Origin: JBDRKE01 sp043814315
GTDB lineage: Bacteria; Omnitrophota; Gorgyraeia; Gygaellales; Profunditerraquicolaceae
Direction of reading: 5' to 3'
Assembly (NCBI GenBank): GCA_043814315.1
Contig: JBDRKE010000024.1
Location: 9,962 to 73,961 of the forward strand
Length of the DNA: 64,000 nucleotides
The notes beneath the pieces are model-generated. The model was not told the origin of the DNA. It saw nothing but the letters and a program-made list of their open reading frames with translations, and made no database searches. The translations under genes and the position numbers were made by a program. Positions 51,417-60,366 of this stretch are shown here, piece after piece; positions within the stretch are counted from its first letter, which is position 1, and each line of letters begins with the position of its first letter.

Positions 51417-52423
51417 CTTAAAGAATACTCCTTCAGTAATTCCAGTTTCTCATAAGCCTTTTTAGAATCAATAGACTCCCTGGCTAACTCTAGGCCCTCT
51501 TGGATGGAACGGGCTTTATCCGCAACGTATATGGCAGCTGCGGCATTGAATAAAACAATCTCCCGTCTTGGCCCTGGCTCTCCTTTTAAGATCCCAGTTA
51601 ATATTTTGGCATTATCCACGGCTGTTCCACCTAACAGATCTTCCCGCCTGGCTTTCTTGAATCCGAACTCCTCAGGAGTAATCTGGTAATTCTTGATTGT
51701 GCCTTTATGTTCCTCCCAGACGTGGGTCGCTGCGGTCGTGCTTATCTCATCCAGGCCGTCTTCGCCGTGGATAACGAGGGCGTGCACCGAACCCAAGTAC
51801 CCCAACACCTCTGCAAGGACATGGGCCCAGCGTTTATCAAAAACACCAATCAATTGATGTGTGGCTCCTGCGGGATTCGTCAAGGGACCAAGAATATTGA
51901 ACAGGGTCCTTTTTCCTATCTGCTTTCTTGCCGGCATGGCATATTTCATGGCCGGATGCAGATTTTGAGCAAACAAAAAGGCAATACCGATCTCATCTAA
52001 ACACTTCTCTATTTTTTCCTTGCCCATAAGGATATCGATGCCTAAGGCCTCCAGGATGTCGGCGCTTCCGCAGCAACTGGAGACGGAACGATTTCCGTGT
52101 TTGGCCACGGCGATTCCGCTGCCGGCAGCCACAAACGCAACAGCCGTAGAGACATTAAACAAGCCTGATTGATCGCCTCCGGTACCACAGGTATCCAGAA
52201 TCACCTCGTGCCTTGTATGTATACGGGTAGAGTACCGGCGCATGATTTTAGCCGCTACCGTCAATTCTTCTGCCGTCTCGCCTTTGTTGCTTAAGAGGGT
52301 CAGGAAAGAAACAATATCCCGGGTGTCGACTTTTCCGGTCATAATCTCTTCCATGGCCAGCTGCATAAGCTCACTGCTTAAATTTTGACCTTTTGATAAT
52401 GGACCTATGATTTTCTGGATCAT
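51413..52423 (-). CDS. trpD: TrpD, anthranilate phosphoribosyltransferase
   Basis: Joins anthranilate to PRPP. The PRPP loop CGTGGDQSGLFNVSTAVAF and KHGNRSVSS are diagnostic, followed by FLFAQNLHPAMKYAMPARK and RTLFNILGPLTNPA. The 336 residues are a stand-alone TrpD, not fused to TrpG. Overlaps trpG and trpC by 4 bp each. Confidence 0.95.
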   Translation of the reverse strand: MIQKIIGPLSKGQNLSSELMQLAMEEIMTGKVDTRDIVSFLTLLSNKGETAEELTVAAKIMRRYSTRIHTRHEVILDTCGTGGDQSGLFNVSTAVAFVAAGSGIAVAKHGNRSVSSCCGSADILEALGIDILMGKEKIEKCLDEIGIAFLFAQNLHPAMKYAMPARKQIGKRTLFNILGPLTNPAGATHQLIGVFDKRWAHVLAEVLGYLGSVHALVIHGEDGLDEISTTAATHVWEEHKGTIKNYQITPEEFGFKKARREDLLGGTAVDNAKILTGILKGEPGPRREIVLFNAAAAIYVADKARSIQEGLELARESIDSKKAYEKLELLKEYSLR

Positions 52424-52983
52424 TCTCTCAAAAAGTTGGCTAAAATATCCAAACCGGCCTTGGTTAAAATAGATTCAGGATGAAATTGTACGCCCCAGAG
52501 AGGATATTTCTTATGCCTTAACCCCATGATTTCTTTTTCCCGCGTCCAGGCGGTTATCTCCAGGCAATCCGCAAGCCCCTTTCTTTCCACTATCAAAGAA
52601 TGGTACCGCGTAGCCTCAAAGGGATTGGCAATGCCCTTAAAAATATTCCTGCCATTATGATAAATGCGTGAAATCTTTCCATGCATAAGTCTTTTTGCGC
52701 TGACAATGCGTGCCCCATAAACGAACCCTAAGCATTGATGCCCAAGACATACGCCCAATAGCGGGACTTTTCCGGCGAATTCCCTTATGCAATCGCAAGA
52801 AATACCCGCATCCTCCGGACGTCCGGGCCCGGGAGAAATAACGATTCTTTGTGGCTTAAGGCTTTTCATTTTTTCCAAAGTCACTTTGTCGTTTCTAAAA
52901 ACCTTCACCTCCTGGCCTAAGATTCTCAAATACTGGACCAGATTGAAGGTAAACGAATCGTAATTATCGATCATTAATATCAT
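52420..52983 (-). CDS. trpG: TrpG/PabA, glutamine amidotransferase subunit
   Basis: Class I glutamine amidotransferase supplying ammonia to anthranilate or aminodeoxychorismate synthase. NYDSFTFNLVQYL, SPGPGRPEDAG, the nucleophile in GVCLGHQCLGF and QFHPESI are all present in 187 residues. It heads the trp cluster, directly before trpD, so TrpG is the likely role, possibly shared with folate synthesis. No trpE is found anywhere in the window. Confidence 0.92.
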   Translation of the reverse strand: MILMIDNYDSFTFNLVQYLRILGQEVKVFRNDKVTLEKMKSLKPQRIVISPGPGRPEDAGISCDCIREFAGKVPLLGVCLGHQCLGFVYGARIVSAKRLMHGKISRIYHNGRNIFKGIANPFEATRYHSLIVERKGLADCLEITAWTREKEIMGLRHKKYPLWGVQFHPESILTKAGLDILANFLRE

Positions 52984-53000
52984 ATGGACTTACCCTTTTT

Positions 53001-53127
53001 AAAATTCAAATACCAAAGCACAAAATCCAAAATAAACTCAAAGCACAAAATCTAAAACTAAAAAGGTTTGTTTAGAATTTTTGATTTTGGATTTGTTTTG
53101 TGCTTTGGATTTTGTCATTTGAATTTA
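53001..53127. repeat. Family A copy 4, murA-trpG
   Basis: AAAATTCAAATACCAAAGCA faces GTGCTTTGGATTTTGTCATT with arms of about 55 bp. It runs from 3 bp after the murA stop to about 17 bp before the trpG ATG. Confidence 0.85.
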
Positions 53128-53129
53128 CA

Positions 53130-54392
53130 TTATTCTTTTTCCCTCCAGATCTTGGCCCCTAATCTTCGTAATTTTTCATCGATGTTTTCATATCCGCGCT
53201 CCAGATGGTAAATCCTAGATACGGTAGTTTTCCCGAGAGCTGCCAGACCTGCCAATATAAGACATGCGGAAGCGCGTAAATCCGAGGCCATCACCGGTGC
53301 GCCGGACAACCTCTTGACGCCCCCGACAATGGCATGCGGCCCTTCTCTTTGAATATGGGCACCCATACGATTAAGCTCGGCAACATGCATGAACCTATCC
53401 GGATAAACCTTCTCCGTAATGACACTGATGCCTTGCGTTACGCTCATCAAAGCCATAACCTGTGCTTGCATATCCGTAGGAAAACCGGGATAGGGCAATG
53501 TCGTGACGTTCACGGGCTTTAGTTTCTTTTTGGCACGTACGCGCACAGAACTATCCGTTCTATTGATGCCAGCACCTGCTTCTTCCAACTTGTCTATAAG
53601 GGCTCCCAGATGATGGAAAAGGACATTTTTGATGAAAATGTCTCCCCGCGTAATCAAAGCTGCAATCATCAAGGTACCTGCCTCTATTCTATCGGGGATG
53701 ATGGCGTGTGCGGCTCCATGCAAGTGCCTGACACCTTCTATTTCTATGATAGGTGTGCCATGGCCTTTTATTTTAGCTCCCATCTTAATCAAAAATTCCG
53801 CTAAATCTACAACCTCCGGCTCGCAGGCCGCGGATTCAATGAGCGTCTTACCCTGCGCCAAGACCGCTGCCATCATCACATTATCTGTTGCTAAAACCGA
53901 TGACCCATAAATCCCGCCCAGATAGATGTGATTGCCTTTGAGTCTATCTGCCTTTGCCACGACATAACCTGAATCGACATCAACCTCAGCACCTAGAGCT
54001 TTTAATCCTTTGATATGCAAATCCACAGGCCTAATCCCTATGACGCATCCGCCCGGAAGAGAAACTTTGGCTTTCTTAAATTTTGCAAGAAGCGGGCCTA
54101 AGACACAGAAGGAAGCACGCATGGTAGAAACGAGCTTATAATCGGCGATGCAATTTGCGCTTCTGCCCGACATTACGCTAATGATGCCTTTGTCAAATTC
54201 AACGGCCTTTCCCAAAGAGCGCAAGATCTTAACCATGGTGCCGGTATCCCGCAGATGAGGCACGCCCTTAATGACACAGGCATCATCGGTCAATAAAGTT
54301 GCCGCTAAAATGGGAAGCACGGCATTCTTGGCACCTGATACCGTCACCTCTCCCGATAATCTCACGCCCCCTTCTATCATCAGTTTATCCAT
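53130..54392 (-). CDS. murA: MurA, UDP-GlcNAc enolpyruvyl transferase
   Basis: First committed step of peptidoglycan synthesis, transferring enolpyruvate from PEP. KNAVLPILAATLLT, the Cys loop PGGCVIGIRPVDLHI (fosfomycin-type cysteine kept) and YPGFPTDMQAQ are characteristic, with 420 residues. It is apart from the dcw cluster. Both flanks are A-rich inverted repeats; the downstream one begins 3 bp after the TAA. Confidence 0.96.
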   Translation of the reverse strand: MDKLMIEGGVRLSGEVTVSGAKNAVLPILAATLLTDDACVIKGVPHLRDTGTMVKILRSLGKAVEFDKGIISVMSGRSANCIADYKLVSTMRASFCVLGPLLAKFKKAKVSLPGGCVIGIRPVDLHIKGLKALGAEVDVDSGYVVAKADRLKGNHIYLGGIYGSSVLATDNVMMAAVLAQGKTLIESAACEPEVVDLAEFLIKMGAKIKGHGTPIIEIEGVRHLHGAAHAIIPDRIEAGTLMIAALITRGDIFIKNVLFHHLGALIDKLEEAGAGINRTDSSVRVRAKKKLKPVNVTTLPYPGFPTDMQAQVMALMSVTQGISVITEKVYPDRFMHVAELNRMGAHIQREGPHAIVGGVKRLSGAPVMASDLRASACLILAGLAALGKTTVSRIYHLERGYENIDEKLRRLGAKIWREKE

Positions 54393-54421
54393 CTTTAATC
54401 ACCTCAATATGATTACTCCAG

Positions 54422-54635
54422 AAATTCCAAATCACAAATCCCAAATCGCAAACAAATCCCAATACCGAAATCCCAATGTCCGAAATAAAAGATTTATTTC
54501 GGAATTTTGCAAATTGGCACTTCGACTACGCTTGAACGCCAATGGTGAGCGGAGTCCTGAGCCTGTCGAAGGGCGAAGCCGAACCATTGGAATTTATAAT
54601 TTGTTTGTAATTTGTGTATTGGGATTTGGGATTTT
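54422..54635. repeat. Family A copy 5, prmC-murA
   Basis: AAATTCCAAATCACAAATCC faces GTATTGGGATTTGGGATTTT; the centre carries the CCTGAGCCTGTCGAAGG motif known from many environmental genomes and a CCAATGGT/ACCATTGG pair. It covers the prmC stop codon. Confidence 0.85.
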
Positions 54636-55412
54636 TCTTGCTACTATGACTCTATCTATATGATTATAATCCTTAACGACTTCTATAATTTCTAGGCATC
54701 CTGAGTTCTCGAATAGTTTTCTTATGGGCCCTAATTGGTTATAACCCATCTCCAAAACCAAGAAGCCTTCTCTTTCTAAATAACCCGCAGCCACGCTTAT
54801 AATCCGGCGGTAGAAATCCATCCCCTCTCTGCCTCCGTCCAAGGCTATCTGAGGCTCATAGCTAATCTCCGGCTGCAAAGTAGCAATTTCATCCGTGGGG
54901 ATGTAGGGAGGATTGGAAATGATAAGTTCATAGTTCATAGTTTGCAGTTCAGAGTTATTGAATAAATCGCTGCATAAAAAATTGATTTTTGCATTATTTA
55001 TTACCGCATTCTGCTTTGCTATTCTTATCGCGCTCTCTGAAATATCTGTAGCTGTTATATTTGTATTTGGTAAAAATTTTGCTACACTCACTGCGATGCA
55101 TCCTGAACCTGTCCCCAGATCTAGAATACTCCGAGCTCCGATCCCCGAACTCCGAACTAAATTTATTACCGTCTCCACCAAAATCTCCGTTTCGGGCCTG
55201 GGGATGAAGACGTCTTGGTTCACTTTAAATTTCAAACCCATGAATTCCGTCTTGCCTAAAATATACTGCAGCGGCTCTCCCCGGATTCTTCTTTTTAATA
55301 CGGATGCCGCCAAAGACGCTTTATCTTTATCTAAACAGAAGCGTTTGTTTTGATACAGGTCAACTCTCTCATAATCCAATATCTCTGTAAAGAGAAGTTC
55401 AGCTTCGTTCAT
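54594..55412 (-). CDS. prmC: PrmC, release factor glutamine methyltransferase
   Basis: Methylates the GGQ glutamine of release factors. ILGKTEFMGLKFKVNQDVFIPRPETE (in parts), the SAM loop ILDLGTGSGCIAVS and the NPPY motif in ISNPPYIPTDE are clear. It overlaps its substrate gene prfA (ATGA). The last ten residues or so (IPNPNTQITNKL) are encoded by the first arm of a dispersed A-rich repeat, extending the C-terminus. Confidence 0.95.
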   Translation of the reverse strand: MNEAELLFTEILDYERVDLYQNKRFCLDKDKASLAASVLKRRIRGEPLQYILGKTEFMGLKFKVNQDVFIPRPETEILVETVINLVRSSGIGARSILDLGTGSGCIAVSVAKFLPNTNITATDISESAIRIAKQNAVINNAKINFLCSDLFNNSELQTMNYELIISNPPYIPTDEIATLQPEISYEPQIALDGGREGMDFYRRIISVAAGYLEREGFLVLEMGYNQLGPIRKLFENSGCLEIIEVVKDYNHIDRVIVARKIPNPNTQITNKL

Positions 55413-56482
55413 GTCTTTTGTTCGCCTTGTCGCGCTCTTTCTTCTTGAGCCTTGATAAGGGCATCCGATAGTCCATCCAGCTCTCCCTCAAGAACAGCCT
55501 CTAATTTGTGCAGGGTAAAATTGATGCGGTGGTCGGTGACTCTACGATCGGGGAAATTATACGTGCGGATTTTTTCGCTGCGGTCACCTGTACCAATCTG
55601 AGATTTCCGTGCCTGAGAAAGCTTCTTAGATTCCTGTTCCCTTTTCATGTCCAGCAACTTTGCGCCCAGGATCCTCATGGCCTTAAGTTTATTTTTAAGC
55701 TGAGAACGCTCATCCTGACAGGCGATCACAACGCCCGTGGGGATATGCGTAATTCTGACGGCAGAGTCGGTTTTTTGCATGTGCTGGCCGCCGGGGCCGC
55801 TGGACCTATATGTGTCTATCCTCAAATCTTTCGCATCGATAACCAGATCGGACTGTTGTGGTTCTACAAGCACAGCAACCGTTGCCGTAGAGGTGTGGAT
55901 CCTGCCTTGAGCCTCCGTAACGGGAACGCGCTGCACGCGATGGACTCCGCTTTCAAATTTAAGTCTTCTGTACGCGTCTTTTCCTTTAACGCTAAAAATA
56001 ACCTCTTTCAACCCCCCTGCCTCATTGGAGTTGGAAGACATGGACTCTACGGCCCAGCCTTTATTAGTGGCGTATTTGACATACATCCGGTAAAGGTCTG
56101 CGGCAAACAATCCCGCCTCATCTCCGCCTGTGCCTTGCCTTACCTCTACAATAACATCTCTTCCGGCATCAAGATCCTCCCCGGCTAAGGCAACCCTCAA
56201 CTGCTCTTCTAAATTTGACTTCCTGGCTTCTAAATCCTGGAGTTCTTTTTTGGCTAAATCACCAAATTCTTTATCATGCTTTTCTTTAAGCACAACCGTC
56301 CAGTCCTCCATCTCTTTAGCGGTCCTTTTATATTCCCTGAATAGGGATACGGAGTCTTTCAGATCCGACAGCTCTTTGGCCAACTTATTATATTTTGCTT
56401 TTTCAGAAATGACTTCAGGAGAAGCCAAAAGCTGCTCTAACTCCCCATAGCGCTGTTCTGACTTCTGTAACTGCTCAAACAT
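55409..56482 (-). CDS. prfA: PrfA, peptide chain release factor 1
   Basis: Terminates translation at UAA and UAG. Domain order: N-terminal helical domain, tip with the P(A/V)T-like region, catalytic GGQ in SSGPGGQHMQKTDSAVRITH (in parts) and YNFPDRRVTDHRI. The 357 residues are normal for RF1. It is downstream of rpmE by 3 bp and overlaps prmC, a widely conserved rpmE-prfA-prmC order. Confidence 0.96.
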   Translation of the reverse strand: MFEQLQKSEQRYGELEQLLASPEVISEKAKYNKLAKELSDLKDSVSLFREYKRTAKEMEDWTVVLKEKHDKEFGDLAKKELQDLEARKSNLEEQLRVALAGEDLDAGRDVIVEVRQGTGGDEAGLFAADLYRMYVKYATNKGWAVESMSSNSNEAGGLKEVIFSVKGKDAYRRLKFESGVHRVQRVPVTEAQGRIHTSTATVAVLVEPQQSDLVIDAKDLRIDTYRSSGPGGQHMQKTDSAVRITHIPTGVVIACQDERSQLKNKLKAMRILGAKLLDMKREQESKKLSQARKSQIGTGDRSEKIRTYNFPDRRVTDHRINFTLHKLEAVLEGELDGLSDALIKAQEERARQGEQKT

Positions 56483-56485
56483 AAC

Positions 56486-56716
56486 TTAAAGAACGTCTCT
56501 TAAATTTTCACTAACCTTCTTTTTCCCGTATTTTTTCATAAATTTATCCACCCGGCCCGCAGAATCCACGAATTTCTGTTTCCCCGTAAAGAACGGATGG
56601 CATTTAGAGCATATCTCGACGCGAATACTCGGTTTAGTGGAACGGGTATGAATGGTCTCTCCGCAAGCGCAGACAATCGTGCAAACTTTATAGTCCGGAT
56701 GAATCTTGTCTTTCAT
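56486..56716 (-). CDS. rpmE: Ribosomal protein L31 (zinc form)
   Basis: Large-subunit protein of 76 residues. CTIVCACGETIHTRST with EICSKCHPFFTGKQKFVDSAGRVDKF shows the Cys pairs of the zinc-binding form. The ATG at 56716 follows AAGGAGA. Its leader holds a CCCGCTATAGCGGG hairpin that belongs to a dispersed repeat. Confidence 0.95.
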   Translation of the reverse strand: MKDKIHPDYKVCTIVCACGETIHTRSTKPSIRVEICSKCHPFFTGKQKFVDSAGRVDKFMKKYGKKKVSENLRDVL

Positions 56717-56730
56717 TTTCTTCTCTCCTT

Positions 56731-56859
56731 AATTTGCCCGCTATAGCGGGTCAGCAAATTAATCCCGAGCTTCTTTCTATTCGTGGTTTGAAGCGAGGGA
56801 TATCCCTCGTCCCAAGCACTCATTGTATTTTTACTTGTTTGCGCAAGGGACTCGGGATA
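56731..56859. repeat. CCCGC...GCGGG / ATCCCGAGC repeat, copy near rpmE
   Basis: TTTGCCCGCTATAGCGGGTC with AATTTGC/GCAAATT arms, then ATCCCGAGC ... GCGAGGGAT and a second inverted pair ATCCCTCGTCCC ... GGGACTCGGGAT. Related blocks are at 58189-58250 and 58325-58391 upstream of rho. Confidence 0.75.
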
Positions 56860-56913
56860 AGTTCGGACATAAATTTACGTTCACTTTCGTTCCGTAAATT
56901 TAGTCCTCACTTA
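56858..56913 (-). repeat. Stop-type hairpin module at the end of rho
   Basis: On the minus strand TAAGTGAGGACTAAATTTACGG pairs with CGTAAATTTATGTCCGAACTTA (each read in parts) around a 12-nt loop. The first three bases are the rho stop codon. Same module as at ribH (24808) and ribD (22311) stops, here without the inner GC hairpins. Confidence 0.85.
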
Positions 56914-58167
56914 CTGGTTCATACTGTTCAAAAACTCTTCATTATTCTTTGTTTTAGAAAGCTTCTCAATCAAAAGCTCCATCGCCTCCACATTGTTAAG
57001 CTCATTCAAGACCTTCCTTAAGATCCAGATCTTCTGTAATTGTTCCTGTTTAACCAGTAATTCCTCGTGTCTCGTATTGGAACGTTTGATATCCATAGCA
57101 GGGTAGATCCTGCGTTGGAATAAATTTCTGTCCAGTTGCAATTCCATGTTTCCTGTGCCTTTGAATTCTTCGAAAATCACGTCATCCATGCGGCTTCCCG
57201 TTTCTACGAGAGCCGTAGCGATGATCGTCAGGCTCCCTCCTTCTTCAATGGCGCGCGCTGCACCAAAAAATCTTTTCGGTTTTTGAAGGGCATTGGAATC
57301 AATTCCACCTGAGAGAACCTTGCCGCTGTGCGGTATAACGGAGTTATACGCCCGCGCCAGGCGCGTGATGCTATCCAAAAGCACCACCACATCCCTCTTA
57401 TGCTCAACGAGCCTCTTTGCCTTTTCCAGAACTATCTCGGCAACCTGTACATGACGCTCAGGCGGTTCGTCAAACGTAGAAGATATAACCTCCCCCTTAA
57501 CGTTTCTCTGCATATCGGTAACTTCCTCCGGACGTTCGTCTATCAGAAGCACGATTAATATCACATCCGGCGTATTGGCAGTTATGGCATTGGCGATTTT
57601 CTGCAAAAGCACGGTCTTGCCGCTGTAAGGCTGGGCGACGATCAAGCCTCTTTGCCCCTTTCCTATGGGCGTGAGTAAGCTCATCACCCGCATTGACACC
57701 TCTTCCGGCTTTGTCTCTAGATTAAAAGGCAGGCGCGGATAAACCGGAGTCAAATTATCGAACAAAACCTTTTCTTTGGCCTCCTCGGGATTCTCAAAAT
57801 TCACCGCTTCGACTTTAAGCAAGGCAAAATATTTCTCCCCTTCTTTAGGCGGCCTGATCTGGCCGCTGACCGTATCCCCTGTCCTTAAATCAAATTTCCT
57901 TATCTGCGAGGGGGAGATATAGATGTCGTCCGGACAGGGCAGGTAATTATAATTCGGGCTCCTCAAGAATCCGAATCCTTCGGGCAAAATCTCTAAAATC
58001 CCTTCGCCGAACATCAGCCCCTCTTTTTCCGCCTGGGCCTGAAGAACTTTAAAAATGAGATCCTGTTTCTTGAGCCCGCTTGTGCCGTTTACATGAAGCT
58101 CCCTCGCCAATTTATTAAGCTCGGTGATTTTCATGTCTTTTAAGTTTCCGATGTCTAATTTTTCCAC
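56911..58167 (-). CDS. rho: Rho transcription termination factor
   Basis: RNA-dependent ATPase that terminates transcription. N-terminal helical domain, cold-shock-like RNA-binding domain (GILEILPEGFGFLRSPNYNYLP), Walker A QPYSGKTVLLQ, VLLIDERPEEVTDMQR, and the Q/R loops in IEEGGSLTIIATALVETGSRMDDVIFEEFKGTGN (in parts). The 418 residues are compact and lack the extra N-terminal insertion seen in some phyla. The start is a GTG with AGGAGGG upstream. Its TAA stop starts a hairpin module. Confidence 0.96.
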   Translation of the reverse strand: MEKLDIGNLKDMKITELNKLARELHVNGTSGLKKQDLIFKVLQAQAEKEGLMFGEGILEILPEGFGFLRSPNYNYLPCPDDIYISPSQIRKFDLRTGDTVSGQIRPPKEGEKYFALLKVEAVNFENPEEAKEKVLFDNLTPVYPRLPFNLETKPEEVSMRVMSLLTPIGKGQRGLIVAQPYSGKTVLLQKIANAITANTPDVILIVLLIDERPEEVTDMQRNVKGEVISSTFDEPPERHVQVAEIVLEKAKRLVEHKRDVVVLLDSITRLARAYNSVIPHSGKVLSGGIDSNALQKPKRFFGAARAIEEGGSLTIIATALVETGSRMDDVIFEEFKGTGNMELQLDRNLFQRRIYPAMDIKRSNTRHEELLVKQEQLQKIWILRKVLNELNNVEAMELLIEKLSKTKNNEEFLNSMNQ

Positions 58168-58188
58168 CTTACCCTCCTCAATTTTCCC

Positions 58189-58391
58189 GCATTCTACGGG
58201 TTAAAAATTGATCCCGAGTATCCAGCTATTGCTTCTGTGATACGAGGGACTAATTTTCCTGCTTTTTACTGGTCAGCAAATTATCCTAAAGCATCCATCA
58301 TTCCCTTACATGATGCGTAGGATATAATTTTCCCGCATTCTACGGGCCTGCAGATCCCGAGCACCGTCTATTGCTTATCAGGTGCGAGGGA
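58189..58391. repeat. Two copies of the CCCGC/ATCCCGAG repeat upstream of rho
   Basis: Copy one at 58189-58250 and copy two at 58325-58391 share AATTTTCCCGCATTCTACGG, then ATCCCGAG, CTATTGCTT and CGAGGGAC. The second copy contains the coaE stop codon and codes its last residues (SLAPDKQ). The block between them has TGATGC/GCATCA arms. No gene lies between coaE and rho. Confidence 0.8.
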
Positions 58392-59000
58392 CAAGTTCAG
58401 CCTTTTCCAAATATCCTTTACCTGTCTTTTTGTTTTTTTCAGACTACCGTTGTTATCTATGATAAAATCCGCCAACCGTATCTTTTGGGATTGGGAGATC
58501 TGACTCTTTACCCTGCCTAACACGCTCTTAAAACTCAGGCAATCTCTTTTCTTTATTCTTTCTAACTGTTTGGCCTTGGCGATCTTTACAACCGCCAGCT
58601 CCTCAACGATAGTTTTTAATCCCGCCTCCAGCAAGAGCGGGGCGTCCAAAATAACAACCTTTGACCGAGAAAGCTCTATCTTTTTTTTAATGATTCTGAT
58701 GATCGGGGGGTGTAAAATCCTGTTTAATCTTTGTAATGAAATCTTATTATGGAAAACTATTTCGGCTAATTTCCCTCGCTGGATAGCCCCATTCGCATCC
58801 AGAATCTTACGGCCAAACGTTCGGATTATCTTTTTATACGCTGGGCGGTCTCTTCGCAGGCAACGATGGGCTATGCTATCAGCATCTATGACTTCGGCAC
58901 CGAAAGCCTCAAAAATCTTAGAGACCGTAGTCTTACCGCTGCCCAACATTCCCGTCACACCCAGAACGATTTTCTTCTTACAGGGATTTTGCCTTGACAT
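58368..59000 (-). CDS. coaE: CoaE, dephospho-CoA kinase
   Basis: Last step of coenzyme A synthesis. The P-loop GVTGMLGSGKTTVSKIF, AEVIDADSIAHR and PLLLEAGL are family motifs. The ATG at 59000 gives 210 residues and overlaps the glgA end by 23 bp; a longer frame upstream runs through glgA and is rejected. The C-terminus is encoded by a dispersed repeat. Confidence 0.93.
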   Translation of the reverse strand: MSRQNPCKKKIVLGVTGMLGSGKTTVSKIFEAFGAEVIDADSIAHRCLRRDRPAYKKIIRTFGRKILDANGAIQRGKLAEIVFHNKISLQRLNRILHPPIIRIIKKKIELSRSKVVILDAPLLLEAGLKTIVEELAVVKIAKAKQLERIKKRDCLSFKSVLGRVKSQISQSQKIRLADFIIDNNGSLKKTKRQVKDIWKRLNLSLAPDKQ

Positions 59001-60366
59001 AAAGCTCAAGATACTTTTTGGCTGACTCTTCCCAGGAGAAATTGCGCTGCATGGCGAAAGCGGCAAGCCTCTTCCATTTTTCTTTATTCTTGAATGTGGC
59101 AATGGCCTTGGTGATTGTCTTAATGAGCTCTTCTTTCGTATAATGCTCAAAGACGAATCCGTTATCCTTACTGACCGTATCTGCCAGGCCTCCTGTCTTA
59201 AATACGAGCGGCAGGGTGCCGTATCTAAAGCTTATCATCTGCCCCAGGCCGCAGGGCTCGTATTTGGAAGGCATGAGGAATATGTCAGAACCCGCGTATA
59301 TCTTATGAGCCAGACAATCGTCAAATTTCAAATGCAAAGAGATGACCTTAGGGTATTCCTTGACCATATCCTTCAGAATCTGATGGTATTCTAAATCCCC
59401 CGTTCCTAAAATCACAAGCTGCAGATTCAATCTGCAAATGCTATCCAAGCCTTGCGCCAATATATCAAAACCTTTCTGCTGGGCTAACCGGGATACGATT
59501 CCCACAAGCGGCACATCGGATGCAACGGGCAAACGGCAGATTTTTTGCAGATCTTCTTTATTCTTGAGTTTACCCTGCGCGGTCTTCAGAGAAAAATTCT
59601 TGGCGATCCATGGATCTGTTTCAGGATTCCAGATCTTATAGTCCAGGCCATTCAATATGCCAAAGAGCCGGTCCCGGCGTTTATTCAGAACACCCTCCAG
59701 ACCGAAACCGAATTCCTTTGTCCGGATTTCCAAGGCATACGTGGGGCTGACCGTATTGATGAGATCCGAGAATTCCAATCCACCTTTGAGGATATTGATC
59801 TTCCCGTAATACTCCAGGCCCTCCATGGTAAATACGCCCCAATCCAGGCCAAGCGTTGGAAACTCCTCTTTAGGGAAAAGCCCTTGATAGCCGATATTAT
59901 GAACCGTAAGCACCGTCCGGGTGTTCTTGAAAAAAGGATCCTGGGCATACCGGGTTTTTAAATAAACCGGAATAAGACAGGTCTGCCAATCATTCACATG
60001 GATGATATCCGGACGGAAATGGATTTCTTTTAATAACTCCAAGGACCTTGCGCAGTAATAACAGAATCTTTCCAGATTATCTTTATAATCGCCGGTTTTA
60101 TCCTGGTACAGGCCGTCGCGGTCAAAATATTTATTTTCTTCGATAAAATAAACCTTGATATTTTTTCCTATAACAGAATAAGAAATATCTTCTTTTATCC
60201 TTTGGAGGTTAAATTTGCTACCGCTAATGGCCTTATAGCGGGGGAGCACAATGATGACTTCCTCTCCCAGCGCTTCCAGGGCTAAAGGCAAAGCACCTGC
60301 CACGTCCGCCAGGCCCCCGGTCTTGGCAAAAGGAACCACCTCGGATGATGCAAAAAGTATCTTCAT
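58978..60366 (-). CDS. glgA: GlgA, glycogen (starch) synthase
   Basis: GT5 glycosyltransferase elongating alpha-1,4-glucan, usually from ADP-glucose. The N-terminal FASSEVVPFAKTGGLADVAGALP holds the KxGGL donor site, with HDWQT-like HVNDWQTCLIPVYLK, TVHNIGYQGLFP, and the C-terminal MPSKYEPCGLGQMISFRYGTLPLVFKTGGLADTV in parts. 462 residues from the ATG at 60366, which overlaps the polA stop (ATGA). No glgB, glgC or glgP is nearby. Confidence 0.94.
   Translation of the reverse strand: MKILFASSEVVPFAKTGGLADVAGALPLALEALGEEVIIVLPRYKAISGSKFNLQRIKEDISYSVIGKNIKVYFIEENKYFDRDGLYQDKTGDYKDNLERFCYYCARSLELLKEIHFRPDIIHVNDWQTCLIPVYLKTRYAQDPFFKNTRTVLTVHNIGYQGLFPKEEFPTLGLDWGVFTMEGLEYYGKINILKGGLEFSDLINTVSPTYALEIRTKEFGFGLEGVLNKRRDRLFGILNGLDYKIWNPETDPWIAKNFSLKTAQGKLKNKEDLQKICRLPVASDVPLVGIVSRLAQQKGFDILAQGLDSICRLNLQLVILGTGDLEYHQILKDMVKEYPKVISLHLKFDDCLAHKIYAGSDIFLMPSKYEPCGLGQMISFRYGTLPLVFKTGGLADTVSKDNGFVFEHYTKEELIKTITKAIATFKNKEKWKRLAAFAMQRNFSWEESAKKYLELYVKAKSL

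Noticed and set aside
52984..53129. T-box or trp attenuator before trpG
   Set aside because: No T-box sequence (AGGGTGGNACCGCG) and no Trp-rich leader peptide; the region is a family A repeat.
2248..54635. Family A inverted repeats as intrinsic terminators
   Set aside because: They are A/T-rich in both arms, lack a GC stem followed by a T-run, and lie inside otherwise continuous operons such as murD-ftsW and trpB-trpA.
55508..56188. A 226-codon plus-strand frame opposite prfA
   Set aside because: It is antisense to a well-supported release factor gene, has no promoter or ribosome-binding site, and its composition mirrors the prfA codons.
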